The translations under genes were made by a program, and so were the position numbers. A stretch of 64,000 nt of DNA from Ulota crispa (lineage: Eukaryota > Streptophyta > Bryopsida > Orthotrichales > Orthotrichaceae): assembly GCA_963920765.1 (NCBI GenBank), contig OY987242.1:20484002-20548001 (forward strand). Reading direction: 5' to 3'. Below, piece after piece: positions 13,525 through 24,600 of this stretch. The notes under the pieces were generated by a model, which saw only the letters and a program-made list of their open reading frames with translations, was not told the DNA's origin and did no database searches. The number at the start of each line of letters is the position of its first letter. The first letter of the stretch is position 1.

Positions 13525-13990
13525 GGGAACTTCTTGAGAACTCGATATAGCTTCCCAGGTTTGTGGGAACGTGAGAACTACTCTGATTTTGCTACAGTTG
13601 TGACTTGTGTGGCCAATGAACCTCTAAGTGCTCAAATGCTAGCCCACTTCCATGGAGCTGAAATAAATTGACTTTGGAAGTTTCAAGCGCGTAACAAAAT
13701 CCATGAATAAAATCGTATTACATTTTTTGATGGTTTTTTTCATCATATTATTTTTGTAGAGAATAATAAACAAATACTTGCGTTCAAAACAAACTTTATT
13801 TTATAGTAGGTTGTGCATTTGGGATTATAGTAGAGAAGGCTATTTCATAAATTGAACTCCAATATGTCCAAACTTACACTTGAAGAGATAGCTTTGGAAG
13901 CTTGGAAGCTTCTGAAAGTCTATGGTAACGAAAATTTTCTAATCAATAAAATAGCCCCTGAAAGAACATACAAAACAAGAATTAAAAATA

Positions 13991-14573
13991 GGGGAAATTA
14001 CAAAATGAGTAACAGATAGGAAAGAAATTACAATTTGGGTCACGATTTGAAAGTAATTACAATTGGGGTAACAAAATCCAAATACCCCAACAGGTTTGGC
14101 AAGGGAATTGATATATGTATCATCATTTTTCAACTATTCTACCACACCTACTATATATGGGTGACATTTACAATATTAAAGTAGGTGTGTACCAAAGAAA
14201 AGACATTACTAAGTTGAAAGTATAGTTTGACATGGGCATTGCAACTTTAATTTTGTTTATACAACTCTAGATCTCGCTCACAAGCATAATTTAGAACTTT
14301 TAATTGATACTTTGAGTGAGATCTAGAGCTCTATAAACAAAATTAAAGTTGCAATGCTCATGTCAAACTATACTTTTGAATTAGTGATGTCTTTTTTTTG
14401 GTACACACCTACTTTAATATTGTAGATGTCAACCATATATAGTAGGTGTGGTAGAATAGTTGAAAAAGGATGATACATATATCAATTCCCTTGCCGAACC
14501 CATTGAGGTATTTGGATTTTGTTACCCAAATTGTAATTTGTTTCCTTTTTGTTACTCATTTTGTAATTTCCCC
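13991..14573. mobile_element. Foldback element, arms about 280 bp
   Basis: The two halves are inverted copies around a centre near 14285: GGGGAAATTACAAAATGAGT at the left end returns as ACTCATTTTGTAATTTCCCC at the right. Internal blocks such as CCACACCTACTATATATGG and AACTTTAATTTTGTTTATA also recur inverted. The arms differ by scattered substitutions. End sequence resembles the 54376-54774 element. Only AATA is shared at the flanks, so superfamily is open (MULE-like foldback likely). Confidence 0.8.
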
Positions 14574-16166
14574 AATAATATGGTCTTCAATGGAAAATTG
14601 TAGTTACGTTATGAAAATGAATAAGAAGTACAAAATTTCAATCTACAATCAGTTTTAAGACTAGGTCTTGAATTCTTGATTCAAACTTTACTCATAAGTG
14701 TTGGTTAACACAACAGTAAACCGAACCTATCGATACTAAACTCAAACTTCTCTAATTACACGCTTTGCAATTGTGTATTCCTCTTACATACCAAGAATAT
14801 TTCATGGTGCACAAAATTTCGATTACTCATTTTCCACATGGCAAATACCCAAATTGGTCATCATTACAGTATAATTAGAAAGAGTAAAGAGCAACCAACA
14901 TCACAAATATGATTTCTTTGTTTGCAAGAGAAATTAAGATAGGAAGTGCATAAGGAGCCCATTTACCACATGATATACACTTGTGAGGGAGCTAAACATT
15001 TAGAGAAAAAAATAAGCAAATGTTTTTTTGAAATATAAATGAAATCAGCATCCAATCTAAGTACTTTCAAACTTTTGGAACGCTTGTGGATTTCAATTCT
15101 GATTCTCCAAAGTTTGCAAGCATGTATCACACTAATCATTCATACGTGAAAGCAAAAATCACTCACCCTTAGCCCTTCAATGAATCTTGAGAGATGCGGA
15201 AGCCTTATCAAAGCATTAGAAAGGAGATCCATATGGTTTCATAATATGTTCATGTCATCAAATCTTTCTCACCCATTTAAAATTCAAGGTATAAATTGCG
15301 GTTATTCTAATAAATTATTAGAGTGCGATGGACTTTATTGGAAAAGGGGTTAAAAACAAACACATTTTATCCTACTTTCGCTTATACTGCTCATAAAGAT
15401 ATTCCCTTGTACCTTCACTCAACATATAAACCATTTCAACACCATATCTATAGTTCTAAGTGGAGAATTTTTCTCATTGCGCCCTTTTTTAGAACCTTAT
15501 ATAACTTTTTGTTGTAAGTTAAAGCAATAAATGATGTCCAAATATAGAACACCAAACACTCTTCAATCATGTGCTTGAAAACCAACAAAATAACAAACAT
15601 CTCTAGCAAAGTATTAAAGAGTAACATTGTGCTGAAAAATAATTGTTATTTTTTGTCTAAAAAAGGTCAAAATGATGGTGCTTGAGGGTTAGATTCTAGA
15701 CCAATTATGAGATGATAATTTGTGAAGTACATCAAGATTGGATTTTAGACCAATTAATTTGTGAAATATTGATTTTATGTAAAATTGAATATTGCATTAC
15801 CCATACATACTCAATTCTAGAAAAGTGTGTGTCGATATACTAATTACAACTATTTGGGATCTTTTTAGAATGCCATCATAAGAGCCCAATCCCAAATCGT
15901 TTTAGAGCCATATTATACTTTACATGACCAATGATGGGCGGTTGAGATTAGACAACATGTTGTTTGATTGGACCAGGGTGGGTAATCTGACCTTTTTTTT
16001 TTCCAACTAAGGATAAAAGTTATAATTTGCCTCCTATACTGGAATTGGTCAATTTTGTTCTCCTCGACTGTTTTGGTTTAAATCAGGGTCTCAGCCTCTG
16101 AATCCAAATGTGAATTCAAAATTCCCAAATCCAGTTTCCAAATCCAGTTTCCAAATGATAAACAGC
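14574..16166. other. AT-rich spacer; no gene seen
   Basis: No credible exon or transposon end recognised. A short open frame at 15323-15517 (+) has no supporting features. Confidence 0.4.
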
Positions 16167-16168
16167 TA

Positions 16169-17753
16169 CAGTGACGAACAAAACTGAGTACTATTTTCAA
16201 GAAGTGAACTTCAAAATACAATTACAAACAATCCACATAACATTTTTTAGAGCTATAAATTGCATTCATAAGCAAATAGAGTTGTGAACATGTATGCAAA
16301 ACCATAAGTCAAATTTAAAAGTATATAATTTCTTACAACCTATAATCTACAACTATATACAAGTACTCAGTATTGTTCAACTTATTTCTTAAACTTCAAT
16401 AATCCGTCCAATAGCTTTTAGCAACTAATACAACAACAATTCTTTGCAGCATGCTTTCATACAATGTCAAGCAATCCTCCTAACTAAATCTTGAGAAAAT
16501 TGTACACACACGCTTCCACAATTCTTCAATTCCTCTTGGAGGCATAGAAAACTCATTCAATTGCCGTTTCAAAAGAGCCCAGAAATGCTCTATGGGATTC
16601 AAGTCTGGAGATTAAGCAAGCCATTGAAGAAACTCAAATGGTTATGATTTAAGCCATTCTTGTACCAACTTGCTTGTGTGTTTTGGATAATTCTCCTGCT
16701 GAAACACTAAGTTGCTTAGATCCATACTATAATGCCAAATTGTAAACCACAAAAAGTTTTCTAAAATAAATTTGTACTTATGCTGATCCATAATACCTTC
16801 AATACTATACCAAGTTCTAGGTCCAAATGCTGTCATACAATCCCAAATCATGATATGCCCGCCACCGTGTTTCACTATTTGACAAAGATGCTGCAGTTGA
16901 ACATGCTCTCCATTTCTAATCCAACACCAAGACTTACCATCTGAATTGAACCTATTTATCTTTGTCTCATCATTGAAGATAACACGTTTGCAATCATGAA
17001 TTGTCCAGTTTGCATACCTTTGAGCAAACCTCAAACGTGCCAAAACGTGTCTTCGAGCCAAAAAGGGTTTCTTCTGTTGCACATGTGCAGCCAAACCTTC
17101 ACCTCTCAAAGTGCGCCATACAATAATGTCAAACACAATTTTACTTGTCTTGCTTTGAAATTGTTTTGTTGTCTTTGACGCAATTCCAAGACGACCTTCA
17201 ATGAGTAGGGTTGCGCAACGTCGCTTCTCTCTCGCATTAAGATGCTTTGGATGCCTTCCTTTTTGTTTCTCCACCTCTCTAGCAATCTCCTTTCGCAATT
17301 GAGCCACCCACGATTGACTCATACCAATTGAAACAACTACTTTCCGTATTGACAAACCGCTCCAAAGTTGAGACAAAGCAACAGTTCTCTTCATCTCAAT
17401 TACAGGAGCCATACTCAAACAATAGAAAACCCTCACTATCCCCACAAAATCCACACACATAGAATTGCAACACACCAACAACCTCTCCAGAACAAGTGCA
17501 AACATTCATGGAAACAAATTTTGAAGTGCAACGGACGGCTTCAAACTATATTGAGTACTAAAATTGTAAGTGGTTCAAACTCTTGGTTCTAAAGCACTTT
17601 ATCACTTTTCCACTTTTTGTTTTCACACACATGAGTGGAACAAGTTGTTCTCACACTTCTATCATTCACTTTAACAACTCATGTTATCAAATGCCACATA
17701 ATTCTAGTTAAACTTGAGTTCTCTATTTAAATACTCGGTTTTGTTCGTCACTG
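16169..17753 (-). mobile_element. Tc1-type DNA transposon, complete ends, inactive transposase
   Basis: A 1585-bp element with TA on both sides (16167-16168, 17754-17755). The terminal inverted repeats (CAGTGACGAACAAAACYGAG) differ at a single position in 22 bp. CAGTG is the characteristic Tc1 terminus. It encodes one transposase on the minus strand. The near-identical ends but broken gene suggest moderate age. Confidence 0.93.
16396..17412 (-). pseudogene. Tc1-like transposase (DD34E type), three in-frame stops
   Basis: From ATG 17412 the frame runs without frameshift for 339 codons, the usual Tc1 length, but is interrupted at 16644-16642 (TAA), 16614-16612 (TAA) and 16482-16480 (TAG). The N-terminal helix-turn-helix region is followed by the catalytic core: first aspartate in IFNDETK; second acidic motif reading FQQENYPKHTS, where family members normally have FQQDN; and third motif SPDLNPIEHFW. 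The two later stops are at positions where glutamine is usual. The enzyme cuts and pastes DNA at TA sites; this copy cannot make a full product, and the D-to-E change would also impair catalysis. Confidence 0.92.
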
Positions 17754-17755
17754 TA

Positions 17756-18492
17756 CACTCTTACATTTTCTGGCTGGTGAAAAAGGTGAAATTTTCCACT
17801 CTGGCCCTAGAAAACGGCGTGCCATCTAACTTCAGCCAATGACGGGCTTCCAGTTGTGGAGGGAATATCACTCATTGGTAGTCTGGCCCCATCACCAGCA
17901 GATAGCTTGTATCAAAAATCTGAAACAAGTGTCTGTGACACGTGGAAGGGCTTCCAGCAGCGGCGTCTTATTCCTCCAGATATGCAGCCGGCCACCCGTC
18001 CCACCGAAGATTCACCTGCGCATTGTCATTCGACTTTCATCCACCTCCCACTTTTGCCATTTGTCTTTTACCTTTTACCTTTTGCCTTTTACCGGCATCG
18101 TTTGCTTTGCGGGACCAAAAACTATCCATAGATTCTGTCGATGATCATCCATCACTATCTGTAAGTGTCGCTTTCAGCTACTTTCTAACCCACGTTAACT
18201 TACCGTACAAGTTGACTCTGAAGATCACCAGTTCATCACGCAAGTGTTAGTCGACGTGGAAGTGGAAGTAATTTCTTTTGTTTCTGTGCATGTTTTTGGC
18301 GTAGAGTAAGGGCTTCACGCAAGGTATTATCATGTTCAAAACAAGGGTAGTTGATCTTGAGTAATTAGTGGTGCAAACATGAGATTGCTCATGCATGAGT
18401 TTCTTAGCTTGCATAAATGATGTTTGAACAAAATATTGTCACATGTTTTTGTTTGTTAATAGGAGTGATGTTACACTACGTGACATCATTTT
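17756..18492. other. GC-richer segment resembling a gene 5' region; no coding exon confirmed
   Basis: Contains a pyrimidine-rich tandem array of about 9-bp units (CTTTTACCTTTTACC) at about 18065-18100 and a donor-like CTGTAAGTG at 18160. It could be a 5' leader or promoter relic, but no downstream coding exon was found. Confidence 0.3.
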
Positions 18493-18939
18493 GTAATTAC
18501 CATTAGAGGAAAAATGAGCTCAAGAGAAGGTCCCTATACCTTAACAAACCACTCTATTTACTAAGGTAGGAGAAGCATAGGTAAGGTACCTACATAAGGG
18601 TCTTTACTTTGTGTGAAGTACTCAAATGTACCATGGTACATAACAAAAGGATTGATGGTGGAAAACAATATTATAACATGACAATGACAAATGCAAGGAC
18701 CTTTAGTGGGACACAAGAATAAACTAGGACTAGAATTCCCAATCAAACAAGGACACTCATCAAACAAAAAGCATATGATATTGTAAAGAAAAATTACTCT
18801 CCTAAAGTACTTGTAAGTGGGTATAGGGTTTAGTCTCTTTTTATTTGAAAAGGGACATTACAATTAAATGCTTTTGACCCCTCCAACCACTTCCCATAGG
18901 GGCCTTCTCTTGAGCTCATTTTTCCTCTAATGCCATTAC
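18493..18939. mobile_element. MITE-like element with about 35-bp inverted ends
   Basis: Left end CATTAGAGGAAAAATGAGCT continuing CAAGAGAAGG is repeated inverted at the right end; the arm is essentially perfect over 34 bp. About 447 bp in total, no coding capacity. The target duplication is ambiguous, so superfamily is unassigned. Confidence 0.7.
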
Positions 18940-19580
18940 ACTCACAAGTACTATGTAATAAATAAATAAATTGTTCAAACAATATTTGCTTGAATATATA
19001 TGTATTTCTTTGGATAGTCTTATTTTTCACATACCAATGTTTACAACATTCTTGTTTGAAACTCTAACTTTTGATATTGGCCTGGTTAGTAGATGTGTTT
19101 ACTCACTCTTGGGTTTGTGCCCAAGTTTAGAATGGAAATGAAATAAAAGACAATGCTTGAGTAAGCTTTTTTTGTTTTTTTGTTAGCATGTTTGCGCTAT
19201 TGCTAATGCCAATCTAAATGACCTTTGTGTGGCAACAACTTCCTTATTGATCGTGGGAGATGTTGTGTAGTTGTTATTTGAAATGTACAATGACAGACAA
19301 ACTACTAATAAAATAATCTACGTTGAATTTGTCTATAAAGTATATTTGTCATTATTTCCAAATTTTTCCCGTGTGATTTAAGTCCATCAATCTTCTCTTA
19401 TAGTACAGTCTCCCTCATTGAAATTTCTCATTGAGTCCTATAATTCATCTGCAATCAATTTTATTGTTTATTTCAATTCTCTTATTGATGGATTCAATCG
19501 TATACAAATCCTAAACAATTTTGTTTCTTTCAAATTTGAACATGAAGAAAGAAGTGGAAAACATAAACTCTTCATAGTTA
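18940..19580. other. AT-rich spacer; no gene seen
   Basis: No feature recognised. Confidence 0.4.
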
Positions 19581-19939
19581 CTCCCTCCGTCCCAAAATGA
19601 TCTTCTTGTTGACCTTTATTTAGTGTCCCAAAATGATCTTCTTGTTGTAAGAGGAAAGGAGCTAGTGACACTTGCACATAGTCCAAAAGCATGGGCATGC
19701 TAACCAATCCCATGCCATCAAGTGAGTGGCCATTGGTGCTCTTCAAAAATGCCGTAAAAATTCAATTTTCAAGCATTTTGAAACCACACTTTGAAAACTA
19801 ATTTGGAACTCAAAATTTCAAAACAATAGGAGGACATCAAACTCTATTCATAGGTCCAAAAAAACTTGAAAAATGGTTCTTTTTGAGCTTAATTTACAAC
19901 ATTTTGTGTAATAGGAAGATCATTTTGGGACAGAGGGAG
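19581..19939. mobile_element. Stowaway-type MITE, copy 2
   Basis: A 359-bp element bounded by TA at 19579-19580 and 19940-19941. Termini CTCCCTCCGTCCCAAAATGA and inverse. It is nearly the same as 5308-5665 along its whole length, including the internal repeat near the left end. Confidence 0.93.
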
Positions 19940-19941
19940 TA

Positions 19942-20665
19942 TTTGATAAGGATTTTCAAACCTTGAGAAAAATAGAGTTAGTTTGAGATGTTTCTACAAT
20001 AGGAAAAAAAACATAAAATTTGAAAAAAATAAAAATTCCATGAAAAACAAAGACAACCAACCAAGTTTGGTCTAAAAAAAATTGTAGTTTCCTTCTTGCA
20101 ATTATTGTGTTTTTCCATTTCTCTAGACTATTTGTGAAGAAGATGCAATACAATAATTACAATTAACAACTCCCTTTTCCTCAAAACTAAATTTTTAGGT
20201 TCCTTCTTTTATAGAACAACTCATTTTGTTTAGATTTCATGTTTGCTATTAGTTCAAGCAAAAAGCAAGTCTCCTCATGAGACACCAGAGAAATATTTGC
20301 GCATCTAGTTAGTTGGAGAAAAGTGCAAGCATGGGCTCTCTTACTTGAGAAAAGGAACCCATTGTGAAAAATCATGTTTTTCTCTTGCAATAAATCTCAG
20401 AGAACAAATTTACTTCCAAAATGTACGAAAATTTGAAACCCCCTCATGGAAAGATGTTTTATTTTTACAAATTAAACAACACCCCAAATATGTCGGACCT
20501 TGTAGTATAAGTAAAAAAACAAGAAGCGTCAACTTGAACTTTAGGGAAGCAATGATTGGGTCAAGAGTATTTTCATCCATTTTGTGAGCATTAGGTGGTT
20601 CATTGAGCTACATTAATGGTGGTGGGGGTGGTTTACAAGCGTTCATGTTTGTATGTTGGTGGTGT
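19942..20665. other. AT-rich spacer; no gene seen
   Basis: No feature recognised. Confidence 0.4.
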
Positions 20666-21029
20666 TAGGGGCAGTTCACACTATGTCCCATGGTCCCATC
20701 TTTGCAAATCTCATTGTAAAAGCAGATTTCAAATTAGATAAGTTATTAAGGTAAATGAGTACTCAAAATAGTCATGAGTATTTTATGCAAATTTTTTGGT
20801 GGGACTTGAGCTGAAAGTTGGGTCTAGCAAATGGTTGACCCAAACTTGGAGTGAAGTCCCATCATCTTTGGCACCAAACTTCCAAAAAGTGTTGCCATGT
20901 AAGCAACCGGGATATGGGACTTGGGGACATAGTATGAAGTTCCAAGTTCCAACTTTTGACTTTACACCAATTAGATTCTCAGATTCTAGTGGACTTGGGA
21001 CGTAAGACACAGTTTGAACCACCCCCTTA
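20666..21029. mobile_element. Diverged inverted-repeat element (family E)
   Basis: The ends are imperfect inverted repeats: left GGGGCAGTTCACACTATGTC, right (reversed) GGGGGTGGTTCAAACTGTGT. The interior block CAAAAAGTGTTGCCATGTAAGC resembles sequence near 42320 in reverse, suggesting a dispersed family. Confidence 0.5.
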
Positions 21030-21106
21030 TTGTTGTAGTGATTTATTGAATGTTAAAATTGGAATTTTGATTTTGGATTTGAGATGTTACAAAAACAAGA
21101 ATGAAA

Positions 21107-21211
21107 AACCAACTTTGATGCCATAGGTGGTTCAATCAATAACCAACTTTGATGCCATAGGTGGTTCAATCAAGAACCAACTTTGATGATGCAAAAGATG
21201 GTGCAATCATG
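21107..21211 (+). repeat. 34-bp tandem repeat, about three copies
   Basis: Units start at 21107, 21141 and 21175 (AACCAACTTTGATGCCATAG...). The first two differ only at the last base; the third is diverged. It lies about 400 bp upstream of the acyl-ACP synthetase ATG, in its likely promoter region. Confidence 0.85.
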
Positions 21212-21607
21212 GGAAGAAAGAAGGGGAGAGGAGGAGGCCAATTTAGAGTGGCCCACTACCAAAAAGTAGTTGTAGATTGTACAAAGTCTTTCCCCAAATT
21301 GGATGGTTTCGTGAAAACCAGGTATTGCTTGCTTTGCTTGCGCTTGCTTGTTGGTTGGCTCTCCGTGAAAGTCGGGAAGAATTCGGGAAACGCAGCATCC
21401 GAAAACCCACTCGACCATCCCGACTTCACGCTCAGAATTGGGATTGACGCTGGAGCCGCGGCGGGGAGGTCGGATTCTCTCTGAAATTTTCACGCCGGAG
21501 GAGAATCCTCGCTCAGCCTGAGAAGAGAAGAAGAGGGCATGGTTTCGTAATTCGCCGACTTCACCGGCGTGCGCTGCTAGTTAGCTGACTTGGCTGGCTG
21601 GCTGGCT

Positions 21608-24600
21608 ATGGCGACAGGCATGTGTGTTTCGTTGCCGAGCACGGCGGTGATCACTTGTGGAGCGTCGGAGCTGCGGCGACCCGCAGCTGGCCGTCTCTCT
21701 CTTGGCAGAAGATGGACCGTGCTGGACGGGAAGCCGGCCAAGGTGTGGGCTCTGCGTGCATCTCTTGAGGTGAGGACCTAGCAAAGCATACTTTTGAAAC
21801 GATGTCATTGAACATTCGCTGGTTAATTCGAAGCCAAGGACCTCGCTCTTGTTGGTGATGCGCTAGCCTGGTCTCTCCAGATTCTAGTCCATGCTCACCA
21901 TGCTCCTCCACCTTGTGTAATTTAGTGTATGTTCTTAATCCCTCATGCCTTGTTGGAATGAATCACAGGTACAGTTAAAATTTTGTTGAGAATTCTCAAG
22001 CTGGTTGAAATTAGAGGCATTCGTACATTTCAGAGCTATGTATGGACAGGATGTAGAGCCCAGTGCCAATTCTTTTGGTGCAACTCTGTTTAGTATTACT
22101 GCACTCAATTCAATGCACAGATTCAAGCAAGAGAGGGCGGGAAAAAGCCAGACAGAAGCATTATTGTATTTTGCAAATATCTGTGGGCACAGTATTGAGC
22201 CCGGTATCGGTTGCTTTGGAGCAGGAGTTTAGTACCGTTTCGTCCAAACTCAAAGCAAATTACTATGACCCACGAAATCGAGGGCAGGAATAACTAGCTA
22301 GAAATACTGTTGCATTTCAGAGGTCCATGCAAGAGTTTCCGAGCAGGGTATTGGGTTTAGTGTCCCTCCCTTTGGTGCAGAACTTAGTGCCAGTAGATGG
22401 GGGATAACGAATTAACTCAAGTAATAGAAAGGCAGATGCATACCGGGCTTGGGTGCTGTTAATTGTCTTCAGTATAAGAATGTCGTAAATAATCTAAAGT
22501 TGCAGGCATGTGTGCGTCAATCTTGTAGACACGGTCAAATGTAACCGCAACAAGGAAGGGAGCTCCATTGTTACTCGAAGCTGGCACGGTGGGTGAAGAC
22601 GCCGAATGGGTGGCTCTGCCGGACATTTGGAGGACGACAGCAATGAAGCACGGGGACCGGGTGGCGCTCATTGATCCTCATCGTAACCCTCCCACAGAAA
22701 TGACCTATAATCAGGTACCGCTTTTTCTATCTATCTGCATGTCACGGTCATAGGTAATCCTTCAGGGATATTTTGGCTTCTGCTCGACTGCTCCAACTTG
22801 AGCTCCTACATGTGACCAATATGATGGCTTACCAACCACCTAGTGGATTCCGTGGTGCACACAAAAGTATTTAGTCCATAGTATAGGATACCTTATTGGC
22901 TCTTAGAGGTTTTACATTCTCTTCCAGGGTTAGGAGTAGTTTAGAGGATCTGTTGTGCTCTTTAGAAGATTGAAAGAAACGAAGTCCTCTGAAAGTGTAG
23001 AGGACCCCAGTGCATTTACATAAACTTTATGTCAAAGCGACCAACCCGCATTGACCGTTTATTTGTAAGTTTCTTTAATAAACCCTAAGCAGACGTCCTG
23101 TATGTTTTAGAAGCTGTTAAGTTTTATCACCAACTCCACTTGCTCACCTTCGTTCTTGATTTGTGAGGGTCTTCGATGAGCACTCTGAAGCTGAATTAGG
23201 GGCTTTAAAGCATTGGGCTTGGAAGGAAGAAATTTTGGTGTAAATCGTGTTTCCTCCACCGGGTGCTATTTAATGCAACTGAGCTCTATTCAGTAGTTCC
23301 ACCATCCTGTCCTTTGTTCACTCCGCTATAACTTATAGATCCACATCGGCTCTTCCCAGAAGGATGGCCTTCCAACTGGTGCAATGTTGCGTGATGATGT
23401 TAATATGAATACATACTTCCGTGTGCAGCTTGAGCAAGCCATTATGGATTTTGCGGAGGGGCTGCGTGCAGCTGGAATCCTTCCCAACCAAACCGTGGCT
23501 CTGTTTGCAGATAATTCACACAGATGGTTGATCGCCGATCAAGGTTGGCATGCCAGAATCTAACTAGCTCTGGCAGGTCTTTTTCTGTTGGCAGATTTCA
23601 TAACCAGTAGTACCAAATTACCAATGCCTGGCACCAATTCTTGAGCATTCTGAAACTGTGGACTTGTTCTCAGTTGCCGAAGTTACGACATATTATGATC
23701 TGTAGAGGGATACCACTTTGATGTTGTCCCCTCAAATGGTGCTAATGCATGATTCAGACCACGTGATGTATTTCCTGGCGTGGTGGATCTAGGAATATTG
23801 GCGACGGGTGCAGTGAACGCTGTGAGGGGCTCAAGGTCGTCAGTGGAGGAGCTTTTGTATATCTATACCCACTCAGACAGGTGGGTTGGCAAAGCTCGCA
23901 CCCTTAACCTCAATTTTTACGTAGAGGTTGCAACTAAGCATTGGATATGAAGAGTATAAAAGACAATTTTGTTCCTTTTTAGCGTTTTGATGTTACTTCT
24001 TTTTGCACCTTGATTCGGCATAATTGACTGCGGTTGAATCATGAAGGTTGTATTTAAAATTGTGGAAGTAGAGGATTTGCATACATGTAGCATCTCTTGT
24101 CACCCCTGTAGGATTGTGTGTTATTTTGCTACCTAGTCCATTTTGGGGGCCGTGAAGTTTGTAGCTATTCGTTACTGCCATTTATTGATGCGTAAAATGA
24201 TTTACCAATATTGCTGTGTAGTGCAGTGTAGCGTTGGTGATTGACAATGCTGATATTTTTATGAAGCTCGCTCCTGCGCTAAGAGAAAGCAACACAAATG
24301 TGAAGTTTGTTGTGCTTCTGTGGGCGGAGAAATCATCAGTTCTTTCCACCAATGGCTCCTTCCTGAATGACACCCCCATTCACACATTCCAGGAGTTTGT
24401 GGAATTGGGGAAAGCTAGCCGCAAAACCAGCTCAGGTGGGTATACTAGCGCAAGCATTCCTTTGCCTTGAGTTTAGAACTGATAAGTCATGAGATTAGTG
24501 TTAAAAGACACTCACCTGTTTAGGTTACCGGTCTTCTTGTTATTAGTAGTTTTGTAGCTTTAAATTTATCCGTTAAACCGGCAAGTTTCAGAGCGCCAAT

